Assembly (NCBI GenBank): GCA_029339195.1
Contig: JAPTJF010000272.1
Location: 1-64,000, forward strand
Length of the DNA: 64,000 bases
Direction of reading: 5' to 3'
Source of the DNA: Micractinium sp. NFX-FRZ
Taxonomy: Eukaryota; Chlorophyta; Trebouxiophyceae; Chlorellales; Chlorellaceae
A model generated the notes under the pieces. That model saw only the letters and a program-made list of their open reading frames with translations. It was not told the DNA's origin and did no database searches. Below, one piece after another: positions 51,871 through 63,800 of the stretch; the first letter of the stretch is position 1; every line of letters starts with the position of its first letter. A program made the translations under genes and the position numbers.

Positions 51871-54800
51871 TTACCATGAAGGCATGTATCCAAAGGGATC
51901 ATATGGCGCTGGAGGCGGCCCAACAACGATGGGCATATCAGGCCCTGGACGGCACAGGTCCTTTTGGGTGCACACGTCTTCTGAAGCTTCATCAACGGTT
52001 GGATAACCAACAGATGCATATGCCTCCCATGTGAACATCCGCCGGCTGCCCCCTTCGATGCTCCAGATGCCACCAGCGCTCGGATCTAAGCTTGAACTGG
52101 AGCATTGGATAATTTGGCCGTCGTAGTAAGGGCATGTCCGCTTTACACCCGAAACCGTGCCGGTGCCAATCCTGACCATCCTGCTCCACACGTTTTCCAT
52201 TAGCCAACAGAGCGAGCCGGAGTTGTAGGTCCTGCAAGACTTGGAAAGCATATAGCGACGTGTCACAAGATATCGTGGTGCGGCAAAATGTGGGGGAGAT
52301 GAAGAGGAAAGACACGCGGGGAAATCGTCGGGATTCAACTTCACTGCCGTCTCACCAGGCGTTGCACGAGTCGAAGCCAGAGCAGAGCGAACAACACTCG
52401 GCGGCGCTGGAAACCTTGGCAGGCATAGTCGGTTCTCCCTCGAACTGAACATCATACTCTAAGGCGGACGTGCATGTGGGTGGGCAAGTGCCCGCTACGA
52501 CGTTGCTGGTATGTAGCACGCGCCCGTTACCACTGTCAGAAAACAGTAAGTTGCTATCATTGGCAAGCACGCCAGTCTCAAAATCAAAGTTCAGAGCAGT
52601 GTTTGCTGCCCATCCGCCGTCACTGCTTTTACCAGCAGCACCGCTGCCTGCCCACGTGGTGATGACTTGTGTCCTAATGTCAAGCTTTCTGATGGCGTGG
52701 TTACTGCACGGGGCAAAGGGCATGCAAGGGGTCGAATTCACGGCCATCGCCAGGAGCTGCACGGGTGCTCACAAAACAAATCAATGCATGACTCGCAACA
52801 ACGTCGCCAGTCGAGATGTGGGTGAATCTGCCATTTTGGTGCCAAAGCTGGCAGTGTGGCATTGGCCAAGGTGGCCGACATGACTTGCTGCCCCTCAACC
52901 TTGGGTCGCCTGTGAACCGGTCCGACATGCTCTTACCCAGTGTCCGCAATCCACAAGTTGCCAAGGCAGTCTACCGCCACTCGGTTGGGGGAGCGTAACG
53001 TGGCAAACTGGGCAAGCCCACCGTCGCCGCTGTAGCCCACAGTGCCAGTGCCTGCCACAGTAGTGACCACCTGATTGGTCAGATCCAACCGGCGGATGCG
53101 GTGGTTGTTGGTGTCTGCATGGCAGTTGGGCAGAGGCGGTGTTTCGCAGTGTTCTTGCATGGAAGAAGTCTTTTCATTTTGCTTTTGCGCTATTGTTGGT
53201 GGTTTAAAGAGCAGCTTGTTTGGGGCCGCATGCATGTCGGTGCCTGCCAGTTGTCGTATGCGCCCGATGCCTCGCCGGCTATTGCCGGCGTGCGGTGCCA
53301 GCCTCGCCGTATGTCTCGTCTCTAACAAGAGTGCCCTGCTCTGCCCGTTGCTATCCAAGTTTCGGGGTTTTGGAAATATTGCGAGCAAGCAAAACACTGC
53401 TGGCCGCTAAATGCAGACTCTTTATGCATATGCATGTTGTGTAGCACCTTGCTCCATATTCAATCCCACACACCTGCAACATATACAGCTCCGCTGGAAG
53501 CGTCCCTGGCAATGCCTCGTGGGGCATTAAAACGCACTGCACTAAACGCGCCGTCAACAAACCCAGCATCGCCGTTGCCAACCAAGGTCGTCACCTGTGG
53601 GCGCAGGAACATGTCAACAAGAGGAAGAATACTGTACGAGGGTGCCGGGCTGAGGAAGTCAACGAGTAGTTAGTTCAAGGCGCCAGTCAGCTGCCACGTG
53701 CAAAAGAACAACCTTTGCGTCATTGTGACCTCCCAATCTGTTGCACATCTCTAACATGCCTCGATTTTTCGAGAATGCATCAGGACGCGGCATGCAAGCC
53801 TGTTGCAGGGACGCCTGCAAGCTCCCCTCACCTCGGGGGCAGTCCAAGGTGAGGTCTTGAAGGCCAAGTGCCTGATCGCATGATTTTCTATATCAACGAC
53901 CAAAAGGCCACCCATTGCATCTGCCACCAGGTCGCCAGGGTAGCGCAGCCTGGCATCAGTGCCAATGCCATCGGCAAAGCCGGCCTCCTGCGAGGCTGCC
54001 CCTGCGACCACCTCGACGTTACCCTGCGTGGTCCTGCGCAGCACGCGGTGGTTGTTGGTGTCCACAATGAACACTTCGTTGTTGAAGTTCACCACCAGGT
54101 TGAGTGGATAATTCAGTGTCTGCCCGCCCATGTCGAGCGTGAAAAGGTTGCCACTGGCAGTGTCCAGATAACGGATGCTGTTGGTCAGGGGTGAGGCAAT
54201 GAGCAGCCCGCCAAACTGGTCGAACGCCAGACCACTTGGCCGGCTGAGCTCCGCAGACAGTGCACTAGCGCCATCCCCTTCTGTGCCGCCGCCCGCAACA
54301 GTGGTCACCTGCAGCAACAGTTTCGGCATCAAGTCTATAAGGATTTGGCCTGAGCGGGCAGCGCCGGGCAAGCTGGTTTACTCGGCTAGAACACGATGGG
54401 CACGCGCGGGATTGGCAATGCAGGCAAAATACAGAGGCCGCAGCAGAGATACTGAGCCAATCCAGTGTGACATGAGCACCCACCAAGGAATCTACGGGGG
54501 CGCATGCCTTGGAACTGATCCACACCCTGTGTACATGAAGTGGGGGAGAGACTATGCAGGTCGCACCAAGTTATAAATCGAGGGACCAACTATGTCTGTT
54601 GGGCTGCTAGTAGCTGGAGCATGTCACCTGTGGTGTGTGTCACACATGTGCCCAGTCCCGGGTCCATAGAGTACATCATCCACTTCCCAACGCTGGTCTC
54701 CGGCATCATCCGGAAAACGCACGTTCCAGTAAGCCTCGCCATCCTTGCTGCAATGCACAAGATTCGGCGTAGTCAATGAAACATACGCTGGCTGAAGAAG

Positions 54801-57800
54801 GGGGTTGTGACAGGGAGGATGCGCAAGACAAAACAAATGTGTTTCGGTATAGTCACGTGCCCAACATCAATGATTGTCACAAACATACAAGGCAAGCTTG
54901 GTGGGTCGACCAGGGTCAAATTGAAGCTGAAGGCATGTCAGTCCGCAATGGAGCGGGCAACAGGTTTGCTGCCAAGCACAATGCAAACTAGATCAACAGA
55001 GGCCACTTGCAAGCAAGTACGTAAGTGAAATGGGGCAACGCATGTGGGTGCATAGCAGCATGCAGGCTTGGCGGCAGCTTCGTCAACAAGCAAGCACCAT
55101 AGGTACATACTAGAAGGGGTGGCTGGTAAGCGCGATTGTCCGGTCCTCCCAAACTATGGAATCCGGGGAGCTCTGCGGGACGTGGGTGGCTGCAGGCACA
55201 ACAGCAGGGTTGGGGGATGCAAACTGCGGGCTGCTAGACCGTGCACTGCATGAAAGTGGTGATCCCCACGTGGGCAGTGGACACCCGAGGAGCAAAACGC
55301 AAATATTGGATCACGTTAGCGTTGTTAGGTGTTGCAGCAAGCGTTGGCACACCCACCAGTGTGACCTGGCTGAAGCGAGTACCAGGTGGTCGAATTGTAG
55401 TTCAACCCAGTGAAGCGTGCGTCCGCTGCTGCATAGAACCACAGCTGGTCGTATGCAGTCCTGCAGAGGTGTCGGCAATCTCAGTCAGAACGCAGCTTGT
55501 GTGGCTGGCCACCACCGTCGTCACCCAGAAGTAGCCATCGAGACATTTGAATGGAAGGGTATGAAGCCGTGCAGAGCTTCTGGGGGCATCCCAGTCGACC
55601 TGGTGCTTTTCTAGCGCCCGCACTATGCATCATCTTGGTGGTTATCAGCCGTCACACTCACGTGAAATCAATGCGACTAGCAGTACAGCTGGACTCAGCC
55701 CAAAACCTGCATACGTGGCACAGTCGTGGTAAAGAACAGCATGGCAGCGTGGCCTGTGAGTGGTCCATCATAATCAGGCTAAGATGTTTCGATTTAGCCC
55801 CAGGTGTGGTATAGCAGCAGTGCGACGTGCATGGCCTCCTGTCTTGCCTTAGTGCGCGAGGGCCGAGCTCTCGGAGTGCCTGCAGCAAGGAGGGTAGCCT
55901 TAAATGAACTTGCAGGGCTCCCCAATCACAAGAGGATATCCAAAACACGCAGGGGCTCCCGTATCACAAGCGGATATCCAAAACACGCATTCATGGAAGC
56001 TTGTGTTTACCTCAGGCCACAAGTGCCCCCACCCCCGGCTGTTGAGCTTGCCATCCGTGCCCAGGGGGCTTTCGTCCGCAACTGGGTAGCCTTCAGCCGC
56101 GCTGCGCAGCCGCAATTCAGGGCTCGTGCCGCCTTTGTGCTGCATGGAGGGGCGGTTGCACATGGTAAGGGCAGCCTTAAGGTGCCTGCAGACCTGCATT
56201 AACCTGCCATTCGCAGTGTCGCTCCCAGCAAAGGGAGGAGCAAGCATGTTTCGCTGGCTCCCAGGCTCAGCTCACAAGGTATGACAGGGCAAGTGCCCAG
56301 CACGAGCCGTCAGGACTGCGTTGAAGGCTGCCTGTTGAGGGCACCACAGAGGACATGCCAGTCCAAGGGAGCGGAGCCTCTGTAGGAGGGCCGCACTCGT
56401 AGGAGAACCTCAACCTCTTGCTGGTTTCAATCTCCGGGTCACCAAACACGTCATTGGTGGCAGGCACGTCGCAGGTCACAAACCCTATACAGCGTGCCGA
56501 CACCTCTCTGCATGTGGTAGGTGGTGGCAGGGGTTGAGCAGACAACAAAGCGCATTGCATTGCAGAACTGCGCATTGGCACAATGGCAGCGTTCGTACTC
56601 CAGCACTTCTGGCTCGCACAAATGCCCTTGCATGCTTTCGCAACCGAGGGTGCAGGCGGTGCAGAGGCCAGCTGGCAGCGGCGGCTAAGCCAGCCCATTG
56701 GTGCGCACATGTAAGAAATTGTGGAATTGCTGGTGTCAGTCCCGTAGAACGGATCGAAAATCCGGGTGATGACACTAGGGCCTGAGCATCGCACGCGATG
56801 GCAGCACCAGCAGGTGCCGCATCCAGGGTAGTTCTCATTGATGCCGTCGGTGTAAACGTTGCCGTTCGCCTCGCAGTGGGCCCGTCCAAGCACGCTGACT
56901 ACGCCATCGGCACACTGCCATTCGGGGCTGCAGGTTCCACACGATGCCGTTGCTTTGCCTCCCTCCGCAACGTCCACAGAAGGCAGTGGAGGTGGAGGCG
57001 GCGGTGAGGGCGGTGGTGGAGAGGGAGGTGGCGGGCTGGGTGGGGGCGGGGAGGGCGGTGGCGGAGAGGGAGGTGGCAGGCTGGGTGGGGGCGGGGAGGG
57101 CGGTGGTGGAGAGGGAAGTGGCGGGCTGGGTGGGGGCGGGGAGGGAGGTGGCGGGGAGGGCGGTGGTGGAGAGGGAAGTGGCAGAAAGGGAGGTGGCGGG
57201 GAGGGAGGTGGCGGAGAGGGCGGTGGCGGAGAGGGAGGTGGCGGGCTGGGTGGGGGCGGGGAAGGAGGTGGCGGAGAGGGAGGTGGCGGGCTGGGTGGGG
57301 GCGGGGAGGGCGGTGGTGGAGAGGGAAGTTGCGGGCTGGGTGGGGGCGGGGAGGGAGGTGGCGGGGAGGGCGGTGGTGGAGAGGGAAGTGGCGGGCTGGG
57401 TGGGGGCGGAGAGGGCGGTGGTGGAGAGGGAAGTGGCGGGCTGGGTGGTGGCGGGGAGGGAGGTGGCGGAGAGGGAGGTGGCAGAAAGGGAGGTGGCGGG
57501 GAGGGAGGTGGCGGAGAGGGAGGTGGCGGAGAGGGAGGTGGCGGAGAGGGAGGTGGCGGGCTGGGTGGGGGCGGGGAGGGCGGTGGTGGAGAGGGAAGTG
57601 GCGGGCTGGGTGGTGGCGGGGAGGGAGGTGGCGGAGAGGGAGGTGGCGGGCTGGGTGGGGGCGGAGAGGGCGGTGGTGGAGAGGGAAGTGGCGGGCTGGG
57701 TGGGGGCGGGGAGGGTTCGTTGGGAGATGAAGGGGAGGGAGGTGGCGGAGGACGTGAGGGGCTGGGGGGAGGTGGAGGAGGCGAGGGGTTCGGAGGTGGT

Positions 57801-60800
57801 TGAGGTGAAGGTGAGGGGGGAGGTGGAGGTGGCGAGGGGTTCGGAGGTGGCTGAGGTGAAGGGGAGGGGGGTGGCAGAGGTGGCATGGGGCTGGGAGGCG
57901 GAAGTGGCGAGGGGCTAGGGGGTGGCAGCGGTGAAGGTGAAGGGGGAGGTGGAGGTGGCATGGGGCTGGGAGGTCGAGGTGGCGAGGGGCTGGGTGGTGG
58001 AGGTGGCGAGGGGCTGGGAGGAGGTGGAGGTGGCGAAGGTCTGGGTGGTGGCGGAGGAGATGGCGAGGGGGGAGGTGGAGGTGGCGAGGGGCTGGGAGGA
58101 GGAGGGGGTGAGGGCTTGGGTGGTGGTGGTGGCGGGGCTGGGGGGCATGCCGATGTGTCATACTCAATCCACATGCGGTGATGCGTGCTGCACATGGCGC
58201 ATGTGAAGATTATAGTGAATTCGTCATTCTGCAAACGGCATACAACGTGGCATTGCGCTCTTTCTCCCACGCACCTGCACGCTGAGTCCTCCAGTAAGTA
58301 GTCAGAAACAGAGTCGTCCACCTCCCAGCGATGCTTGTCCTCAGTATACCCAGCACGAATGCTCCAGTACGCCACGCCCGGCTTGCTGCAAAAGAGGCAG
58401 GCTTGCTGTGGCTGTTAGGATATGGACGAAAACAACGATCGGTGACACACATATATATTGGGCAACACGTGCAATTTCAGACTTGACAGACAGCCGGCAT
58501 GAATAAAACACAGTTCAGGCGTCATAATGACAAACACCTGCACGTCCCATTGCCATGCACACATGCTAGGAACGAGCAAGTCCTCACAAGAAAGGGTTGT
58601 CTAGCACGACGTTGTCCTGCTGAATGCCAGGCAACCCTGCTGAAGTCGCGTTGACCTCCTGTGGGATGTGCACAGCTGCATGGCAGGCACCGGCAAAAGT
58701 ACAGAGCATGTCGCCTTGATGCAGCCCGGCTCAGGTGAGATTGCGTGATGGAACAGCTGCATGAGAGTTCTGGCATGGCGGGGCAGCTGAGTGGGGCACT
58801 TACCTGTGTGGTCCGGCATGAGCGTGTACCATGCAGTGGAGAAATTCAGCGAGCCCTGGAAAGAGGGGCTGCCAGACACATAGTGCCACAGCTGGTCATA
58901 TCTGGACCTGCACACACTTGGCAGAAGCAGAGTGAGATTCTACTCAACGCCACTGCCAGCAGCAGCAGCGGCAGCAGCAATGATGACAGTGGCATCGGTG
59001 GTGGCGGCAACACTAGCTGCTGCCGTCATGGGCATCAACAGCAGGCCAGTGGGGCCTGCTGTGACTCACGTGAAGTGGACCCTCCTGCTATGGCAGCTGC
59101 TCTCCGCCCAGAACCTGCACATACGGGCACACCGTGATGCTTCCTGTTGGCTTCCCTAACTCCACGCCCTCAGGCTGTAATCTTCTTCTCACACCATGAT
59201 GAGCGTAGGGCGTGGTCCACGACATGGCGGTGCCTCCTGCATGCCCACCCTAAGCTCAAAGACTGGCCCAAAAGCAACCATCACCTGAGAGCAAGTGTCC
59301 CATTCAACTCGCGCAATGCCTGCAGGCACCAAGGGAAGGCTGTTGAGGCAACAAAGCACAGACTATTGCATTCCTGCCTGCGCGGGCTGCGCAAGTTGTG
59401 CAGGCTGTGGTGAGCAATGGGGGGTCTGATGGCGGATGGCAAGGGTGCTGCCAGCAGGCAAGCTCTCGCGCATTGCGTTGTGTTGCAGCAGCGGATCACT
59501 GTCCAGGGATGTGGGGTGCAGACAGCCGAACTGAACTAAGTCCAAGGCAACACCAGTTCTCTCGTAAACACAGATGCATGTCACAAACACCCACCCTGGG
59601 TCTGACATGTCCCCAGCTGCCAGGTGTGAGTGAGCCGTCTGTGCCCAGCGGGCGGTTGCTCTTGATTGGGTAGCCCTGGGCAATATCTCGCAGCCTCAGC
59701 TCGGGGTTGGTGTCCCTCTTGCGCTGCAGCAGAAACCATGTTACAGTGTCAAGGATTTGCTGTTGTCCCCCCATCTTTGCATTGCGGCATACAGTGAGAC
59801 GCCGCACTGCATGTGTTGAGGCCACCACACTGCCGCACCTGATATGACAATACCAGTGCCCAGCACGTGCCATCAGGCAGCCTCTCCAGGCTGTTCACAG
59901 AAGGCACCACCCACGCAAATGTGGCTTTGGGCGGGGACGGAGGGGGTAGGGGTGGCGAGGGAGACGGAGGGGATGGAGGTGGTGGAGGCAATGGGGGTGA
60001 GGGGCTTGGCGGTGGTGGGGATGGGCTGGGGGGCGGCAGGGGGGAAGGGCTGGGGGGCGGTGGAGGAGAGGGCCGAGGTGGGGGCGGTGGCGGGGCTGGG
60101 GGGCATGCCGATGTGTCATACTCCATCCACACGCGATGGTGCGTGCTGCACAGGTGCAATGCACGAGTGCTTTCAAATGTTGCCTTGCGTTAAACTTGTT
60201 GTTTTGCAAACAACATGCAGCGGGGAAACGAGCTCCAGTTCAACGCACCTGCAAGCTGTGTCCTCCAAGAAGTAGTCGGAAACAGAGTCGTCCACCTCCC
60301 AGCAATACCTGTCCTCACTGTACTCAGCACGAATGCTCCAGTACGCCACACCGGGCTTGCTGCAAAACACAAGCATGCTTCCTGTGTGTGTCAGTGATGG
60401 AAAACTAGACGCAGCGGGATCTCAACACCCACATCACGGTTGCACTAAGTGCACATCCAGATTGCACATCCAGACAGTCATGGCCCTCTGCCTGTGCCCC
60501 CTGTGCCTCACAAGAATGGTTTGTCTAACATGACGTTGTCCTGCTGAATGCCGGGTAACCCTGCCAAAGTCGCGTTGACATCCCGTGGGATGTGCACAGC
60601 TGCATTGCGGGCAAGGCACGGTCATCTTGGAGTAGATCGGCGTATGTGGCAGGTCTGCGTGGAACAGCTGCTTGAGAGTTCCAGCGTGGCGGGGCAGCTG
60701 AGTGGGGCACTCACCTGTATGGTCTGCCATGAGCGTGTACCATGATGTGGAGAAATTTAGCGAACCCTGGAAAGAGGGGCTGCCAGACACAAAGTGCCAG

Positions 60801-63800
60801 AGCTGGTCATAGTTGGACCTGCAGGATGTTTGTAGAAGCAGGGTGTCAGACTCATCACTAGCACCGGCGGCTGCAAGGCAGAGGCACTGGCAATACCAGG
60901 ACCAGCTGCAGCAGAAGCATGGCATGCAGCAATGTGTGCACCAAAAACAGCGGCAAGGCAACCGCAGCAGTGGGGCATGTCCGGCAGAGGCAGCAGCCAA
61001 TCAGCCCTTGACAGATTTCCCAGCAGAGCATTCGTGGCTTGGGGGCTGTGACGTACGTGAAGTGAACTCTTCGGTTATGGCAGCTGCTCTCCGCCCAGAA
61101 CCTGCAGATGTGGGCTTGGTGATTGGTCAAGGATCGGACACCATAAACCGCATGCACACCTAGACCAGGGCTCAATACAGCTGTCCAAACTCGAAACAGG
61201 TCACCTGAGTGCACGTGTCCCATTCAGGGTGCGCAATGCCTGCAGTAACAATGGAGGCATTAAGAGCTGAGTTAAGTCCCGAAGGCAGTCGCAAGCTGCT
61301 TGTGAGCATGGCGTGGGTGGGTGGGTGGGCGGTGGTGTGTGTCAGGGGGATGTCGAGGCTGCCACTAATTGGTATGCTCTGGTGCGGCATGCTGAAGCCA
61401 CTCACCCGGGGGCGCACATGGCCCCAACTGCCAGGTGTGAGCGAGCCGTCTGTGCCAAGCGGGCGGGTGCTCTTGACTGGGTAGCCCTGAGCGGTGTCTC
61501 GCAGCCTCAGCTGGGGGTTTGTGTCCCTCTTGCGCTGCAGCGCAATTCATGACAAGCTTGATTGAATTCTGCAATTCACCCGTTAGAAATCTGTATGCAT
61601 GTGCTAAGACTTCACACATTCGCACCTGATAAGACAAGACCAATGCCCAGCACGTGCCATCAGGCAGCCTCTCCAGGCTGTTCACAGAGGGCACCACCCA
61701 CGCAAAGTTGGCTTGAGGAGGCATTGGAGGAGGGAGGGACGGCGAGGGGGATGGGGGGGAGGGTGGTGGGGGCGGAAGTGGGGGAGAGGGGCTTGGTGGA
61801 GGCGGAGGTGGCGCTGAGGGGCATGCCCCTGTGTCGTACTCAATCCAAACTCGGTGGTGAGTACTGCATGTGGTTAGCGGGTTAGTGGTTAGCGGTATAC
61901 TGGGTTAAGAGCACGGCAACACGTCGTCTGTGCACACGCACCTGCAAGCCTTGTCCTCCAGTGGATACCCAAATGCATAATCGTCCACCTCCCAGCGATG
62001 CCTTGCTTCACTCTGGTTTACACGGATGGACCAGTGTGCCGTGCCGAGGTTACTGCAGCGGTAACCGGGAGTTTAAGGTTTTTAGCAAGGGAGCTCCTGG
62101 GAAAAGAGGCTGTTGCGGTGAGAGTCAAAGCACATGATTGCCACGTACGTGCATCAACAATGCACATGATTACACATGTCATCTCACATGAACGGCATAT
62201 TTGTCAAGAAGCTGTCTTGCTGGGTGGTGTTGGGCAGGTTAGCGGAAATACCAGTGCCTTGCTGCGGTACGTAGATGGCTGCAGGATGCAATTGAAGTTG
62301 GTGCATGCGAAGGTCAGAGGGCAGCAGAAGTGATAGCACTAGGCAGCCTTCTGCTATTCCGGTGTTTTGAGATGCTCACCAGTGTGGTCTGGCAATAGTG
62401 TGTACCATGGTTTCGAGTAGTCTATTGGCCCCTCAAACGCAGGGCTCTCAGACACATAGTACCACAACTGGTCGTAGCTGGATCTACAGTGACATACAAC
62501 GACAGTTGACTAAGGTTAAAAGGGAGTCACGATTTAGGTTGGGGTGTTTGATGCAACACGGACACCGAGTACGTCAGATTTGCACCCAGTTGTTCCACAG
62601 TGTGAAAACGTGGCGAATGTGCATTGCATACCTAAAGTGAATTCTGCGGCTGTGGCAGCTGCTCTCAGCCCAGAACCTGCATAGGTGGGTTGAATGAAAA
62701 CGCGTGCTGTGTGCCCCAGATGGACAAGGTGATCATTGCGCCGCTGAAGTCAAAAGCGCGCAACCTTACCGGAGTGCGCGTGGCCCGCTCAGCTCGGCCA
62801 ATGCCTGCAGAATCCAACAGAGGCACAGTCGTTACAATATCAGCCACAACAGCACATCAACTGAAACACATAAACCTTTTTGGGAGTGGGTAGGTAACTG
62901 TCGCAGTAGTGGCAAAACCTGCCTTACACACTGCTTGGCAGAACCGTCTGTCATTTTGCATTTATACGACCAATGCTTACCCGGGGGCGCACGTGCCCCC
63001 AGCTCCCAGGCGTGAGCGAGCCGTCTGTGCCAAGGGGGAGGGTGCTCTTGACTGGGTAGCCCTGGGCGATGTCTCGCAGCCTCAAGTCCGGGCTAATGTC
63101 CCTCTTACGCTGTAGTGCATGTAGCGTGGCAGTGCACGTGGCAACACCACGTATTTGGAAGGGCTGGACTTTCCCGGTCGATGCTAACTTTAGAGGCGAC
63201 TACACGCTCTCTCTGCCAAAGACAAGGGCCCCTACATGGAGAATACACAAAGCTCACCTGGTACGACAATACCAGTGCCCAACAGGTGCCATCGGGCATC
63301 CGCTCAAGGCTGTCGACAGAGGGCATGACATCCGAAAATTTGGTTCGAGGTGGTAGTGGCGGGCGGGGAGGAGGTGCGGGAGAGGGTGGAGTTGGGCTTG
63401 GCGGAGGGCGCGGAGATGGGCTGGGGGGCGGTGGTGGGAAAGGGCGCGGTGGAGGCGATGGCGGTGCTGGGGGGCAACCCGAATTGTCAAATTCCATCCA
63501 AACTCGATGATGCGTGCTGCACGAGATGTTGGGGTCACACACGGGAATTTCAGTGGCCTCGCATCTGAGGTATGTGTGGGCCCAGCATGAGCATCAAAGC
63601 AAGTTACTAGGCAGTCAAGTCATGTACCTGCAAGCCTTGTCCTGGGAAGCGTAGGCGTAGATGGTGTCGTCCACTTCCCAACGATAAATCCCTTCGCTTT
63701 GTTTTACGCGAATAGACCAGTGGCCAAGACCACGCTTGCTGCGGAAATGTCAACGAGGTGGGATACATGAGTCAGAAGGATATGCTCTAACAAAATATAA

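Noticed and set aside
57000..57720. CRISPR-like array of regular repeats
   Set aside because: The repeats are in-frame PPSP codons without unique spacers, inside a eukaryotic coding exon.
56859..57803. Gly-rich plus-strand frame (GGGEGGGG repeats), glycine-rich protein-like
   Set aside because: It is the complement of the PPPPSP linker; the sense frame is bounded by conserved STHHR and SUEL motifs.
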